Shown here: positions 33,328 to 50,904 of the stretch, one piece after another
How the letters are laid out: each line of letters opens with the position of its first letter
How positions within the stretch are numbered: position 1 is the stretch's first letter
Source of the DNA: Nipponacmea schrenckii
Lineage: Eukaryota > Mollusca > Gastropoda > Lottiidae
NCBI GenBank assembly: GCA_030562195.1
Contig: CM060201.1
Span: 25,340,067-25,404,066, forward strand
Length of the DNA stretch: 64,000 nt
Direction of reading: 5' to 3'
Notes under the pieces: model-generated
What the model saw: the letters and a program-made list of their open reading frames with translations, nothing else
Told to the model about the DNA's origin: nothing
Databases searched by the model: none
Made by a program: the position numbers and the translations under genes

Positions 33328-36300
33328 TTATGAATTAGTGGAGCGACTTGTTGGTGGTCGAGATCGTCTTGCTGTGGCTGATCTACCCACTATGTGTGGG
33401 GTACGTTTCTGTGAAGCACTATGACGAGTCCGAGGTATAGGTGGTTTAGCACTGGTTGGTGGCATATTAGCCACGTGACTGTCCTGGAAACAATAATACA
33501 TTGTTATTAAATGGTTGTATGGGGCTGAGTTATTGAGATACTATGCATTGAGCATGACAGCAGCATAAGCCTACTTTATTATATGTATTTCCATTTCCAA
33601 CTATCAAGGGATCTTTAACGTGCACACGGAACTTCAGCATATTGTCCTATCCGATAGACTATACTGATAAACTATTTCCATGTCAGTCCCTCTGATCTAC
33701 AACACTTGAAAACCCGAAGGTATCAACAGGTCCTGACTGAAGTCTGAAGAAAGCAAAATTGGAAAGCTTTTAAAAAAAAAAAAAATTCCTATCTGCATTT
33801 TGGATTAGCAAATCAAACAGGGATGTGACCTAAGTGAAGATCTTTAATAACTAGCAAGGATTTGACTTGACTTGCCAAACACCAAACAGTAAAACAAAAC
33901 ATAATTGCAATAATGCTGTACACATCAATTCACATCTTAGAAATGTTGCTCTATATAAGTCTATGCCTGCAATAGTGTGATAAATATAAAACGGAATAGT
34001 AGAGACTTGCATGGTGCAGCTTGATATGTGATATACTAACACCCATGCCATGCATAGCATACTAAAATAATTAAGAGAATAGAAGATCAAATTAGGTATA
34101 CAAGTAAGCTTATGCATAACACAATGTGCATAAAAATTCAAAAGAGCATGTATTCACCAATCCCACTATACACACCCAACTACCAAAGCTTATAATAGTC
34201 CTCAAAAAAAAGTTCCATAACCCAGTAATGAAAAAAAAGAATTTCACACATTTTCAACCAAGATTTTCCCACTATCAAAAAATTCTTTATGAAATACACA
34301 CAGACAAAAATAAACAGGCAGACTAAAACTATCATATTAAAAAAATACAGTAAGAATATCAGAGAAGAAACAGTCACCATCTTACCTTCTTTCTACAACT
34401 AAATATATAAATTCAAAATGTCTTGGTTAATCCAACAATATGACAAGAAAATGTATATCAATAATTAAGTCAATCTAGTGAGAATTCTACATCAATTGAA
34501 GCAAGTTGAACTTTCCAAAATTTTGAGAATCAGAAAGGCTCACTTTGTCAAAATGAAGCTTTGAATTAACAAATGATGCAGAAGTGAAGTTACCTGTGGA
34601 ATTGATTGTGAAAGTGGTCTCCCCTGGTTGTTATTTCTAAAGGCTTGTGGTGGAGGTATTAATGGTCCTACAGCTTCATTTTCCTCTCCATCACCATTGT
34701 TAGAGACTATCATATTTTCATCGCTCTCTACTATTTGATAACTACTAGAGTTAGCCAATTCACCGCTTGAATTTAGTTGTTTGTTGTCCAAGTTGTTCTC
34801 ATCTATGTACCTGTGAATAAAAAATACATACCAATTACAAGGGATTGTAAAGAGGTTTTCTTAAAATACAATTATGTGTATCAAGGACACTGATAAGATC
34901 AATTTTATTCTTTTTAAATGAAGGCCTATAAATTTCAAAGGAAATGAAACTAGCCCATACGAACCTGGAGTCACTGTGTAATGGCGTACCCTTAGAGTAC
35001 CTTGGTGGCGGTGGTACAGCTGAACCAATACGGTTCTGTTGAGGTGGATGTAAAGGTGCTGCGAAACCTCGAGGAGGTGGAATATCCAGAGGATTTTGAG
35101 GTGAAGAAGCTTCTTCTTTATCCTTCTTCTTTCTTCGATGTTTCTTTTTGGACATTTTATCAAAACAGTCTGAACCTGGTGGTCTTGGAGCATTTTGTAA
35201 AGGTGTCAACAATGGAGGGGGGACGTGTATTTTTTTACCTTCTAACACACCTGAAACAAGAAGTACTAACTTAATTATTTGCCACCCATGTTAACATTAA
35301 ACATCCTTTTCATTAGGGTTTTTTTTTCTACAAAACGCAACTTATATATAATCCAGATTTTACAGAAATAGAGTAATTTGATTGGATAACAAACAATAAT
35401 TAAAAAGAAACGATTTTGATTCCTTAACTCAACTTAATTACTCAAATTTTGATAAAGATATGATAATTCAACTGAGCCTTCAAATTACATTCACATGTTA
35501 AGGTTTAGAAATGGCTTTAAATTTGGTTTGAACTAGACAACAATTTGTATGCTTAAATGATGATATCACCATTGCGAATGTGTATGCTTATTCCTCTGGT
35601 ATTTTTTGAAGGGGCATCAAAAATACATACCTGGTGGTTTTTGCCCAGAGCCTGGTCTATTATCATTAGGTGGTAGTGGCTGATTGGATTTACTCTGTTC
35701 AATAGCAGCAACCATTGGTGGTGATGAAACTTGCTCACGATACTGTGGTCCTGAAGATGGTCTGGCAGGAGGGAGTGTTGGTTCTCTAGCTGTAGACCGT
35801 TGACTATCAGGAGGATTTGTTCGAGGCAAGGGTTGTGGTTGACGGAGAGCATGAGGACGTTGTGGGTTGGAGCTGGGGGGTGAAGGAGCAGGTCCAGTAC
35901 GACCTGATCTATATACAGCTGAGGGTGGTGGTCTAGGAACAGGTAATGGTCTGTCAGGTTGGTTTATTGCTGTCACTTGTTCTTCTTCTGTGGAATTGAT
36001 ATATTCTTGAGAATTTGAACTTAAGCTCTGAAATAACAGTAATCTTGCTTTCAGTAATTGAACATAAAACAATTTGTATAATAGAAATTTTAATTGGCTA
36101 CAAAATTATTTGTATTATCAAATAACACAACATGTATAATCAACTAATGTATACTGCTCCTTTTGCAATATCTCCATCTGTCCATTGGCCTCTAGAAGCT
36201 TCTTGCAGCCTCAGAACTGCAGCTTCAGTCTTGTGGTGTTGAATTAGAGTCACATCTCTCATTTATGACTGCAGGCATTTTATAAATAGGCCCCTGAGCA

Positions 36301-39300
36301 CCTTGAAATTAGGATTAGTAGCTAAATCTATATCATTTTAAACAACAACAAAAATTAGGAAAATATACATTTTCTGTCTACAAAGTATGCTTCTCACATA
36401 CCAACAATATGTGACAATAAAAAATGGAACAGAAATTAAAACTTCAGAAATGCCTTACCTGTGATGACCGTTGTGGACTATTAGCACCACGTGGTGCTGG
36501 TTGTTGATTACCTAAGCGTGGTGGTGGATGAGGCTGATGTTGTCGTGAACGTTCCATTGGTCCTCGTCGAGTCGGAGGTGGACGAACATCCTGGTTATTA
36601 TTTATAAATCTTGTTTCGTCATTATTGTCTTCAATGTCTGAAACATCCATTCCACCTACACTAACCCCATCTACATCTTCTTCCACATACTCTATAGGTC
36701 CTCCATCTTAATAAAAATGGAGCACACATTATATTCGTAATTCAAGTGATTTACTATGCTGAGGAATGCCGAGTGTATTCTAACTTTAAACTCTAAATCA
36801 CAACTAATTTAAAAAAAATTTGCTTATATTCCTGACCCACCTCAAACATAAATATTATCAGGTGAATATACACAATTTCATTCAATGAAAATTTGGTGTA
36901 CTTCGTTCTTTTAAACCAATCAAATGTGATGTTCAAAATGTACCAATCACATGATTGACACAAAAATTCATTTCCTCCAGCTTTTGTAATCAGACATAAG
37001 AGTTGTCTGCCCTTGCAATATGCTCACATTTTTTCAAGAAAATTGAAAGATTAGAATTGATCCAATAAGCTAGAATGATTTAAACAGATTAAGAAACTCA
37101 TTCTGGTTTCACTTCAATTAAGCTTAATCAATGTAATTTTGATCATTTTAGAAACTTATAGAACTGAACTCCATAACATGAAAAAAAAGAAACAGCTCAG
37201 ACAACTATAGATCAAAACGCGATCTTGTGTCAAGAATAATTCTAAACGATCAAATGGATGCGTACATCTTATCAACTCACCCTGTTCATCTGTTACCATA
37301 GCAATTTCATCACGACTTTCGAAAGCACCATTTACTACTTGAGGTGTGTGAACTGCCACCTGGATGAAATAAACACCATTACTAATATGTGAATGCAAAT
37401 TCATATAACGGGTCATGTAAAACAGTGAAATTGTATTAATAAAAGTATCTTAAATACAAACTTTGATTTCATTGATCGCGCTTACACACCAATATTTAAA
37501 TCTTAATAATGACAGCCTGTTGTATATCTATTGTATAGTGTAAGCTGAATTTGCAATTTGCCTAAACACCAAACAGAGAAGTGGAAGATGCCATACAGAG
37601 GACGGTATGGGTAAGATGCATACAAAGGAGTGTAAGATGCCATACAGAGGAGTGTAAGATGCCATACAAGGAGTGTAAGATGCCATACAGAGGAGTGTAA
37701 GATGCCATACAGAGGAGTGTAAGATGCCATACAGAGGAGTGTAAGATGCCATACAAAGGAGTGGAAGATGCCATACAAAGGAGTGTAAGGTGCAATACAG
37801 AGGAGTGGAAGATGCCATACAGGGGAGTGGAAGATGCCATACAGAGGAGTGTAAGATGCCATACAGAGGAGTGGAAGATGCAATACAAAGGAGTGGAAGA
37901 TGCCATACAGAGGAGTGGAAGATGCCATACAGAGGAGTGTAAGATGCCATACAGGGGAGTGGAAGATGCCATACAGAGGAGTGGAAGATGCCATACAGAG
38001 GAGTGGAAGATGCCATACAGAGGAGTGTAAGATGCCATACAGAGGAGTGTAAGATGCCATACAGGGGAGTGGAAGATGCCATACAGGGAAGTGGAAGATG
38101 CCATACAGGGGAGTGGAAGATGCCATACAGGGAAGTGGAAGATGCCATACAGAGGAGTGGAAGATGCCATACAGAGGAGTGGAAGATGCCATACAGAGGA
38201 GTGGAAGATGCCATACAGAGGAGTGGAAGATGCCATACAGAGGAGTGGAAGATGCCATACAGAGGAGTAGAAGATGCAGACTCTGTTACATAATGTAACC
38301 ATCCAAAAAATAAACATTCCAATGTAAGAATATTAATGGCCGACTTTTCTTGAGCTTTAAACACAATACAACCACTGGTAAAATCCCACCTCTATCCGTT
38401 CTTTCCTTCTATTATCATTTGCATTGGCACTGACAACTGCTCTATCTGCTGTTGGCCAATCAAAACCTTCCTTTTCACGTTCTGGTGTGGTCATACTATT
38501 TGATCGTCTGTTCAAACTTCGAGAAGTACGAGGTCGTTTTGGTGGGTGAGGAGGTGTGATGGGTGTTGTAGGTTTTGATCGATTGATTGTTTCCTAAAAA
38601 ATAAACAGTATATTAGCTTAGAACTAAATTATATCTAAAATAGATTCTTTATTTAACATTGATCAAAATAAGGTCTAATACCCAAGGACTTGGTCCTGTC
38701 TAACATTCAGTCTATGGGGACATACATAAACTCTTTATTTTATATAGATCGGAATTAGGTCTTGTACACAAGGACGTGGTCCTGTGGTCCTGTGTAACAA
38801 TGACAATACAATGGTGACAATACAATGAAAGAAGTAAACTGGAACAAACTAATTTCTGCAGATAAATCAAATCATACCCCATTTTCATAATCATAATCAT
38901 AGGAATATCTGCCATTGAATATTGTTGTATGACCATTAGGTAGTGGACTAGTTGGATTGCTCTTTATCCTCTGTCTTTGATGAGACATGAATATCAACTG
39001 ACAATAATGCAGTTGTCTGGTTTTAGCATAGTCCCAAGCTGTAGCCTCATGTTTATCTGTTGCCATAATACTTGCTGCAAATGGATTAAAAACAAACATA
39101 AATATATCCATTTTTCATTTCAGACAAAGCTTTCTTTTGATAACACATACATTTGCTGACTACAGAGATCACTCAATTGGTCAGTTCTGCGCTTTGAGAC
39201 CATCTTCATTAGTTCTTAGATGCGGAAGAGTAGGATGAAAAACTCAATTCATTTCATTTTATTTTCTTGCCCTTTGGAATTCATGGAATCAATATGTTCA

Positions 39301-42300
39301 ATGAGGCGAAATTGAATTGAACGGAACCACCTCTGAATTCTCCAAACAAGCAACTTCAGAGAAAATCATTATTGATAAAGGGAAATAACTCTAAAGACAA
39401 ATCTTAATTTTGGTAGAAACGTCTTAAAAACACCCTTGAATGGCATTTAGTAATTGGAGAATATATATCTGGACACAATTATATGGATAAGATCATTGCT
39501 TGATAAAGACGCGAATATCCTCCCTGAAACGTCACAAGTTATTTTAGTAAAGTAAAGACAACAAACCTCCATTTTCTAAAAGATAATTTACAACATCACC
39601 ATGACCACCTAATGTAGCTAAATGCAATGAACTTCGACCTTCATTATCCACATCAGTCATACAATCTGTACCAGCTATTTCTAATATCACTTGACAAGAT
39701 GGTAATGAACCTGAAAGAGCAGAAGTCAAATAAAGCTATTGAGAATTTGAAATTTGGACAACAGTTTCAAATACATGGATGTCCTACTCTTCTGCTAATG
39801 AAAACTGAGTGCAATGAGGGAAAGTTTGACAGGACATAAGCATTAGCCTACTCTTTTTGCAATTTTAAACTGTTGAGGGGACTTTAACCTGTAGCACACG
39901 GAATAGAACAAGGACAGTAGAATAGACAAACAATTACCCATTTCTGCTGCTAGAAGTAGTGCTGTTTTACCATCATTATCTGTATATCTAGCAGAGTCTG
40001 AGGTCAATAAAGTCTAGAATGAAAATAATACAATGTACAAACATGCAACTTAATGATTGTGACTAGGAATTATGATTGTAAACAATACCCTTGGGATTTT
40101 GTTACCATCTTAAATATGCCTATTTGGAAACTATGTTTGGATTTGACATAAAAATAACATACACAAACATAGTTCACAGACTGTTTGAATCTCTACCAAG
40201 ACTTAATAATTTACAAAAAAAGAAAAAGAAAATTCAATTTCAACTAAGCCTGTTGAGTTTAGTTTGAGATTCAAAATGGGTGTTCATGTGTGTTATTTCA
40301 TGTAAGAATAATGTATGATAATTTTGTATGAAAGATGCCTCTATGAGTATCAATAAACCTTTAAAAGGAACTTATATCATAATCTTGACCACTGTCCACT
40401 TGTTATTACCTGTAAGCATTCTAAAGGCTCAGTCCGCCTAACGGCCCAATGAAACCAAGTTCGTCCACCTAAATCTCTCTCTATTCCATCAGCTTCTTCG
40501 ATATGACAGTATTCTGCCCGACTTAGTAGGTCAAAATGTTTAATATGATCCATTTGACATGCCCACATTCCAGGTGTTAATCCATCTTTATCTCTAGCAC
40601 CTGTATCAGCACCATTCTCCAGTAGTATCTTCAAATAAAAACATACTTTAATAGGGCAGTATTTAAAATACCAGAATAAAATATGCTATTTACTGTTATG
40701 TACACACTTGATTAAACTGGATTAGTCTAAAAAGGGTTTATTAAAAATGGAAAAATGAAATGAATGGAGTTTAACATCCAACTCTTCTGTATGTTATGGG
40801 CTAGTAGATGGGCAGAGACAAGCATTGTGCAATGAGGTATAATCCTACTCTTTTTTCAATTTCCAACTCCCGAGGGATCTTTAACATGCGCATCCTGTAG
40901 AACACTGGGTTTCAGTTTATTGTCCAATCCCAATGACTCGAAGCTTTTTCCATGTCAGTCCCTCTCATTAGAAAAGAAACATGCTAATTTTTGACGAAAT
41001 CCTTCTGTGTTGGACCTACTTCTGACCCATGTAAAATAAAGGGTTTATTATGATTTATAAGCAGGTTGACAAAGATCTAGAAGAGTTGTACCTGTAAACA
41101 GTTGGTTTCTGGATTAGTAACAGCCCAATGTAAAGCTGATCTACCATATACATCAGCTATAGATAGATCTCCACCAGCTTCTAATATAGAACGTACAGCT
41201 TGACCATTACCATCATGACATGCTTGTTGTAATGCAGTTGAACCATCTAGATAAATAGATATGTCAAGTATTAAGTTGATATAAGTTTAAAGTTGGCATA
41301 AGTAATTACTTGACAGAATTGTAAAGTTAACATAAGAAATAAGGTGTCAAAAGAAAAGTGTAAAATTGGCATAAAGTAATAAGTTGACATAATGTACAAT
41401 TGCCATAACAGTAATAAGTTGACATACATGTAAAGTTGATATATGAAACAACTTAAGTGTTAATTTGGCATAAGTTTAAATAAGGCACAAGTAATATGTA
41501 TAAGAAAAGTATAATTTGGCATTCATGTAAAGATGGCATAAGTTTAAAATTGGCATACATGTATATGTTAAGTTGACAGGAGTGTCAAGTTGACGTAATA
41601 CATGTAATTTATTGGCACAAGTGTCAAGTTGAAGTAAACATCACAGAAAAGAGAACTGATAGATACATTTTACTAAACAACCAGTAAACAGGTTTTTTAT
41701 TACGTCTTCATATTCTCAGTTTCCAATTTGCCTATATCTGTCAACCTACCAAATATACTTCTCAAAACCGGTTTTAGATCAAACCCATATTAGAGTATAT
41801 ACATATTTTAAAAAAACAAGATATTTACTAGAAATATAGTCTTTGAAGCTCTTCAAGAGCCCTGTAATTAGACCCTAACTAAAGTGACTAAGAGAGGTTT
41901 TTTTAAGTTTTGTATGTCTATCTGGGACACTGATAAGATCAATTAGCACTTTTTTCAATTTTCAACGTGTGTAGCCTACTTCCTGCAATTCCACTGAAAG
42001 TAAATGTTTGATGATGTGATGTCTCAAATCATGCCCTACCGTAATGAGTTACAAACATTTTTTGCATTTAGTGACAAACATTTAGAATTGGTGGAATTGC
42101 AGGAACCATAGACGTCTAAGGGGTTTAAATTGATGCTATCAATGTTTTTGCTACAAATGAAAAAGTAAGAAAAACTTTTTAAAATCTCTTTAATTCGAGA
42201 AAATAAGAACTCACCATGTGCTGTACTGTTGGGATCTGCTTGATTATTTAATATATATTGTAATGGACCGTGTTTAAAGAAATGTGCAGCATACGTCAGA

Positions 42301-44371
42301 GCCGTTCTCCCTATACCATCTCTATCATCTAAACAAGCAGGATCTGCAAAATAAACAAAATAATTGAAAATCGAGATGACTCAAGCATTGAATATGTGGT
42401 AAAACTGGTGACCTATGAACTCATATGATGTATGACCTTTAGTCAGGTCATCTTTAAAGGGAAACTAAAAGGGTTGTAGCTTTATAAGCTTATGTGTATA
42501 ATGAACATGACACAATTCTCAATTCAGATACGATATCTGTTCGTGATTAACCCAAATTATCAGTTGTTGATCAACATGTCCTATTGATTCTGAGAATCCA
42601 TTTGGAAATTTGATCATAAGTAAAATCATGTTCCATATAAGCTGAGGTCAGATATCAGCGGACATTCAAGATCAGCACAACAACCTGCTACCATATGCTT
42701 GTTGTAACCAAATATCAATATTACTTTTGCTAACACCATTTGATTCTTACTTATTGGTTTGAATTAGTACCATATCAAATATTCTCAAGTTTACATTGAT
42801 CTTAAAAACTTCAAAGGTTCTATCTATCTTTCCAACCGCCCTAATCTTTATCTGAGATGAATATGAAATGAGGTTTAAGTCCTACTCTTCTGCACCTAAT
42901 GGGCCAATAAAGATGGTCTGAGATGAATAAATTAAGCACTGTTATACACTAAATTGGCATTTCCATCCTTTTAAAATTGGAGGCTTCAATTTATTGCATA
43001 TATATCTACAACATTCATCTATAACCATTCTCATTATTCTGCAAAATTTACCTTTTCTGATCAGTTCTTCTATGGTATCGATGTCATCATTCAATGTTGC
43101 TTCAATAATTTCTGGCAAAGATGCAAAGTTGATACTGTCAGCTATGGACATATTAGTGGACATTCGAACATAGGTGTCCATATTCAACCACTTCCATTGA
43201 AACTTGTCAGGTGTGTCCACAAATGGAGTCATTGGACTCAAACCTCGAGCAGTTAATTGAAGTGTGTGGGAATTTCTCTCTGAATTCCGAGACTGTAAAA
43301 CACGATAGTATTTCTGCATGTGTAACAGAGCTAGCTTGAGTGAATCGCGTACTTCGGCACATTGTGAATCGTCTGTTAGTTTCAAAAGAAACTCGTGAAT
43401 GAAGGCTGCAGCCTTCTGGAAATCTAAAAATATAACCATAAAATAAGTTATTTCTAAATATTATTCTATATAACAACTGATATTATCATTATTATCGGTT
43501 CTGGTACTTAAAATAAATCTTCATGACCATTGGCCTAGGCGCTATATCATTACTCCTATAAATACCAGGAAGCTTATAGGAATTTATATATCGGCAGTTA
43601 TTCGCAGATTAAAAAATATCACAATATCATGATTTATGATTTATCTGGATAAATCTCAATTCTTTGTCCAAATAAGATCATCAGAATATGAAAGGAGAAG
43701 TAGCAAAAATGTTATTATCAAAAACATTGCAAATATCCTCTGCATGAAAATTATGGTACCCAAAATGTTTGTCTTGTAGAGAATGTCTATATATGAAATA
43801 TGGTGCACAGATAAATTTTGGTTTTACAGTTGTCAATGTAATTTTCAAATGAGCTTATTGATAATCGATAAACATCGCTACGGTTAATATTAGTAATAAG
43901 GCTAAATTTTAGAAGATAGGCTATGAGCGCTATATTTCTGATTGGCATAGCTGAACAATTCATTTTATATGGTACTAGTCTCCTTCAAAAATATTGAACT
44001 ATTGACTTTAAGATGATAACAAAAGACTAATGCCTATTATATTAATTAATAATATTTTTTATTTATAGGTATAGGTTAGGGCCTAGTTATTTATAGGCCT
44101 ATAGTTGAACTAATAAAAAAAAATTAGCAGGCCTACGTTAGTTATTGTGAATGGATGGCAAGAATCTTTTGGACCGCATAAGGATCTAGTAATTTGTAAG
44201 GTAAGCATAATTTAATCAATACTATTGACACAATTTCTTTGAAAAAAACTCAATTTTTGGTGAAAGAAAAAGAGGACGTGAATGAGGGGAGGGAACTGTC
44301 ATTACTGTTGCTAATGACTCAATCGTCCATTGAAATTATGTTTTTAACTCACCCTTTCTTTTGACAACCAT
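33328..44371 (-). CDS. Ankyrin-repeat protein with long proline-rich tail (965 residues)
   Basis: I do not recognise a named orthologue. Fifteen coding exons on the minus strand: 44371-44353, 43423-43052, 42343-42215, 41246-41092, 40628-40410, 40013-39938, 39710-39567, 39074-38878, 38593-38390, 37359-37281, 36706-36459, 36027-35631, 35250-34965, 34810-34594, 33483-33328. All junctions are GT-AG and in phase, giving 2898 nt. Residues 1-130 are probably a helical domain (KLALLHMQKYYRVLQSR). Residues 131-375 hold about six ankyrin repeats (GRTALTYAA, GSTALQQAC, GRSALHWAV, GRTWFHWAV, GKTALLLAA, GRSSLHLA). Then KHEATAWDYAKTRQL leads into a low-complexity tail of about 560 residues rich in PPP, with a basic KKKHRRKKKDKEE block and a basic C-terminus. 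Probably an intracellular scaffold (inference). An inversin or ANKRD-family relative is possible, but no IQ motif was seen. Confidence 0.9.
33600..33840 (-). mobile_element. tRNA-derived SINE fragment in the ankyrin-gene last intron
   Basis: Reverse complement of the SINE body: caagggatctttaacgtgca matches the tgcacgttaaagatccc segment, and tttccatgtcagtccctctg matches ctgacatggaaa. The tRNA-like head is degenerate. Confidence 0.65.
37572..38277. repeat. 22-bp minisatellite in ankyrin-gene intron 9
   Basis: About 32 copies of ggaagatgccatacagagga gt, with variants gtaagatgcc and acaggggagt. Since 22 is not a multiple of three and the unit has no stop in most frames, long frames (up to 278 codons on the minus strand and about 100 on the plus) stay open. 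They are repeat artefacts; the intron between 37359 and 38390 has normal splice sites. Confidence 0.95.
38636..38805 (-). repeat. Interspersed repeat D, two copies in tandem
   Basis: Two head-to-tail copies of an element with aaggacttggtcctgtctaa and aaggacgtggtcctg, related to 1816-1905 and 45950-46040. They lie in ankyrin-gene intron 8. Confidence 0.6.
40747..41040 (-). mobile_element. tRNA-derived SINE in ankyrin-gene intron 4
   Basis: Reverse-complement SINE: tgaatggagtttaacatcca, then cgagggatctttaacatgcg and ttttccatgtcagtccctct. Tail-only fragments of the same family are at 42845-42925 and 39215-39260. Confidence 0.7.
41262..41645. repeat. Irregular minisatellite in ankyrin-gene intron 3
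   Basis: Diverged copies of about 27-32 bp containing aagttgacataa, gtgtaaagttggcataagt and variants. Confidence 0.7.
41926..42200. mobile_element. Foldback MITE family C in ankyrin-gene intron 3
   Basis: Left arm ggacactgataagatcaatt and cttcctgcaattccactgaa; right arm gtggaattgcaggaaccata and gacgtctaag. The arms are inverted around a short centre. An outer-end fragment of the family is also at 34872-34915 in intron 13. Confidence 0.65.
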
Positions 44372-44904
44372 TTTAAGAGCTCTTTAATGAAAGAGGTGCA
44401 TCCAAAATATTGAAAAAATAAAATATGCATCCATTTTGATTTTCTGAAATAAAACTAGACGATAACCTCTAACCTAATATTTAGTTAAAGAACCCTTTCG
44501 TGTCCATTCATGATTCCCCCAACCGGAGGAAACCATTAAAATTACCCACAATGCTGTTCTCAAGGTAAACAAACGAAAACACAAATAGTCCGCAATTTAT
44601 TAATAAATTTCAAACCAAAAAATAATAAACAAGCTATATCCCAGTTTTTGATATATTTATCCGATCATAAAGGTTTTATAAAATATAGCCAAAAACCAAA
44701 TTCATTTTGTTTAGTACAAAATATCGACTGACGTAAGTTTGAAGTAGTCCGATGTTTCGTATCATTCCGCGCTAGTTTGAGGCGGCCATCTTTGCACCGA
44801 GAGAACTAGACATTTAGAGCCCTGTTTGAAATCTGAAATCATCCACTCTCGTCAAGGGCCCCTTCTTTTGATTTTGTTTAGATTGGCATCTGCGGTAATC
44901 TGTA
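44372..44904. promoter_or_regulatory. Head-to-head intergenic region, probable bidirectional promoter
   Basis: Only 533 bp separate the ankyrin-gene ATG (minus, 44371) from the PP1 ATG (plus, 44905). The end near PP1 is less AT-rich and contains ggcggccatcttt at 44781-44793, whose reverse complement aaagatggccgcc fits the YY1-type AAGATGGC motif found near start sites of housekeeping genes. No TATA box was placed with confidence. A shared promoter is inference from spacing. Confidence 0.5.
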
Positions 44905-49140
<4,236 letters not shown>

Positions 49141-49984
49141 TGTGATAATTTTACTCGCTTTTATTTTCTGTTACAACATCAAAAAAGGGGAAGCAACTAT
49201 ATTTTACAAGAAAAATTAAATGACAAGTGACTATTTTGCTTCATCTAGCTCATTTAGGACTGGGCACTTAGTAGAGATGCCTATCTGTTTAAAGACTTGT
49301 ATATATTTGGTAATCTATAAATTTATATATATGTATGTATTTTGTTGTCCATTAAAAGTAGGGCTATTCAGGTCATTTATCTTGATATTATCAAACAGGA
49401 AATAATAACAGAAAACTGGTCATGTACTATATTTTGCTATTGATTCATTGGCGAGTAAATCATTGAGTATGACGTTAGCTGCTCTCAATTATAATTAAAC
49501 GAAAATATTTTATATCCAATGCAGAAGGATATGACATCAATTGATGTTTCATCTGGAATTATATTTTATGATGCTTGAGCAGTGACCTTGAATTTAGGAC
49601 TCTTGTTATCCTATTATGTTCAGTGCTGTCTTACATTATTTTAATTTGTTTCAATGTCCATAGAAAATGTACATGTAAATACTTTGTGTTGGCTTCTTAA
49701 CATTTGATATTGTTTCTCATATTGTCGGTTTTATTTTCGCCCAACCTTTGTTAAAACTAATGAAATCAATGAATTAATCACAAATTAACTTGTATATTTA
49801 GAAAGAAGAAAAAATGTACATAAAATCAGGAATTGGCATGTGACTGAAATAATAAAAATCGCACCAAGACCAGACTATCATCAAATGGACTACTATTGTA
49901 CTTAAATATGAATATTTTTCTTCTATTTTGTTAGTCATATGTCAGTTCTAGGATTCTCAAACTTATTTGTATGGTATCAGTGTA

Positions 49985-49995
49985 AATAAAATAAA
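49985..49995 (+). promoter_or_regulatory. PP1 polyadenylation signals
   Basis: Two overlapping AATAAA hexamers at 49985-49990 and 49990-49995, about 845 bp after the PP1 stop. Use is inferred. Confidence 0.5.
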
Positions 49996-49999
49996 GTTG

Positions 50000-50900
50000 T
50001 TCTTAACTTCGTCTTTCTTAACTAAATTCTTCATTATTCAATTACTAATGTTCTGAACAAAATTGGAACCTGAGTTATGCCCCTTTTTATGTATCCAATT
50101 AGTTACCAATGAAGAAACTTGCTCAATAAGGAGATGGAATAAAAACCTATCCAGGGCGGAGCGTTCATGGGATGTATGTAGTTATCGGATCGCAGAACTG
50201 ACCTTAGCCGCTATAAAGCGTTCCGTTCTCGATCTGGACCAGGCCGCGATAAAATCAGCGATACACTGACAATCCAACGAGTGTGAGGGAAGGGTTTTAA
50301 AATAATGTAAACAGTTGACTTGATCTCAGACACGTTCAAATGGAACTCTTCACGAAAGAGGTCAATATGGATGGCCTTTTAACCCACATGAAAGCAAAAA
50401 TGGACTCTCATGACGATCAAATTCCGCGGGGTGAAGGTCGGTAATCCGCTCTCAGCACGTCTCCAGTTTAGGTACATAATTTTTGAGTCCGTCTGGGAAC
50501 TTCGAGAATTGGAACCGTTCTGAGAATGCTCGACCGTTTACATTACACCACAGAACTATAAGAGATAAGCCGACTGACTCTTATAGTTCTATGATTACAC
50601 AAAAGACCGAGAACGGATTAATTTTTTAGTGTTAAAAAAATAACTTAGTTTATCTTACAATCGGTTTGGTATATAATCATACATAACTTTGTTCTAGTTA
50701 GTTATTCTGGAAATGGGGCTGTATATTTTCACCCATGTTGTCCTCAATTACTCGAATACCTGTGGAAAGCATAATTCTCTTCTGTTATTGACGAAACTTG
50801 ATGAATGAACCCTATAGAAAATTGCTATATAATTTACTATGTAATGGCCTTGTTTCTCCACAATAGCAGTATCAAAATCGTCAATAACACTGTTTGGTTT
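50000..50900. other. Intergenic, with a less AT-rich patch and a perfect inverted repeat
   Basis: Bases 50130-50600 are visibly richer in G and C than the surroundings. A perfect 13-bp inverted repeat, agaactataagag at 50552-50564 with its complement at 50578-50590, could form a hairpin with a 13-base loop. No gene or tRNA fold was recognised. Confidence 0.4.
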
Positions 50901-50904
50901 CTAC

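Noticed and set aside
33405..33440. Hammerhead ribozyme-like bases (tgacgagtccgagg)
   Set aside because: The surrounding stems and the GAAA core segment are missing and the bases lie in the last coding exon of the ankyrin gene. A similar ctgatgagaaac at 3099 has no stem II.
34126..34380. Short overlapping frames in the last ankyrin-gene intron
   Set aside because: AT-rich chance frames between confirmed exons at 33483 and 34594.
37503..38364. Minus-strand open frames of 251-278 codons
   Set aside because: They run through the 22-bp minisatellite, are open in all frames for the same arithmetic reason, and lie inside a well-defined intron of the ankyrin gene.
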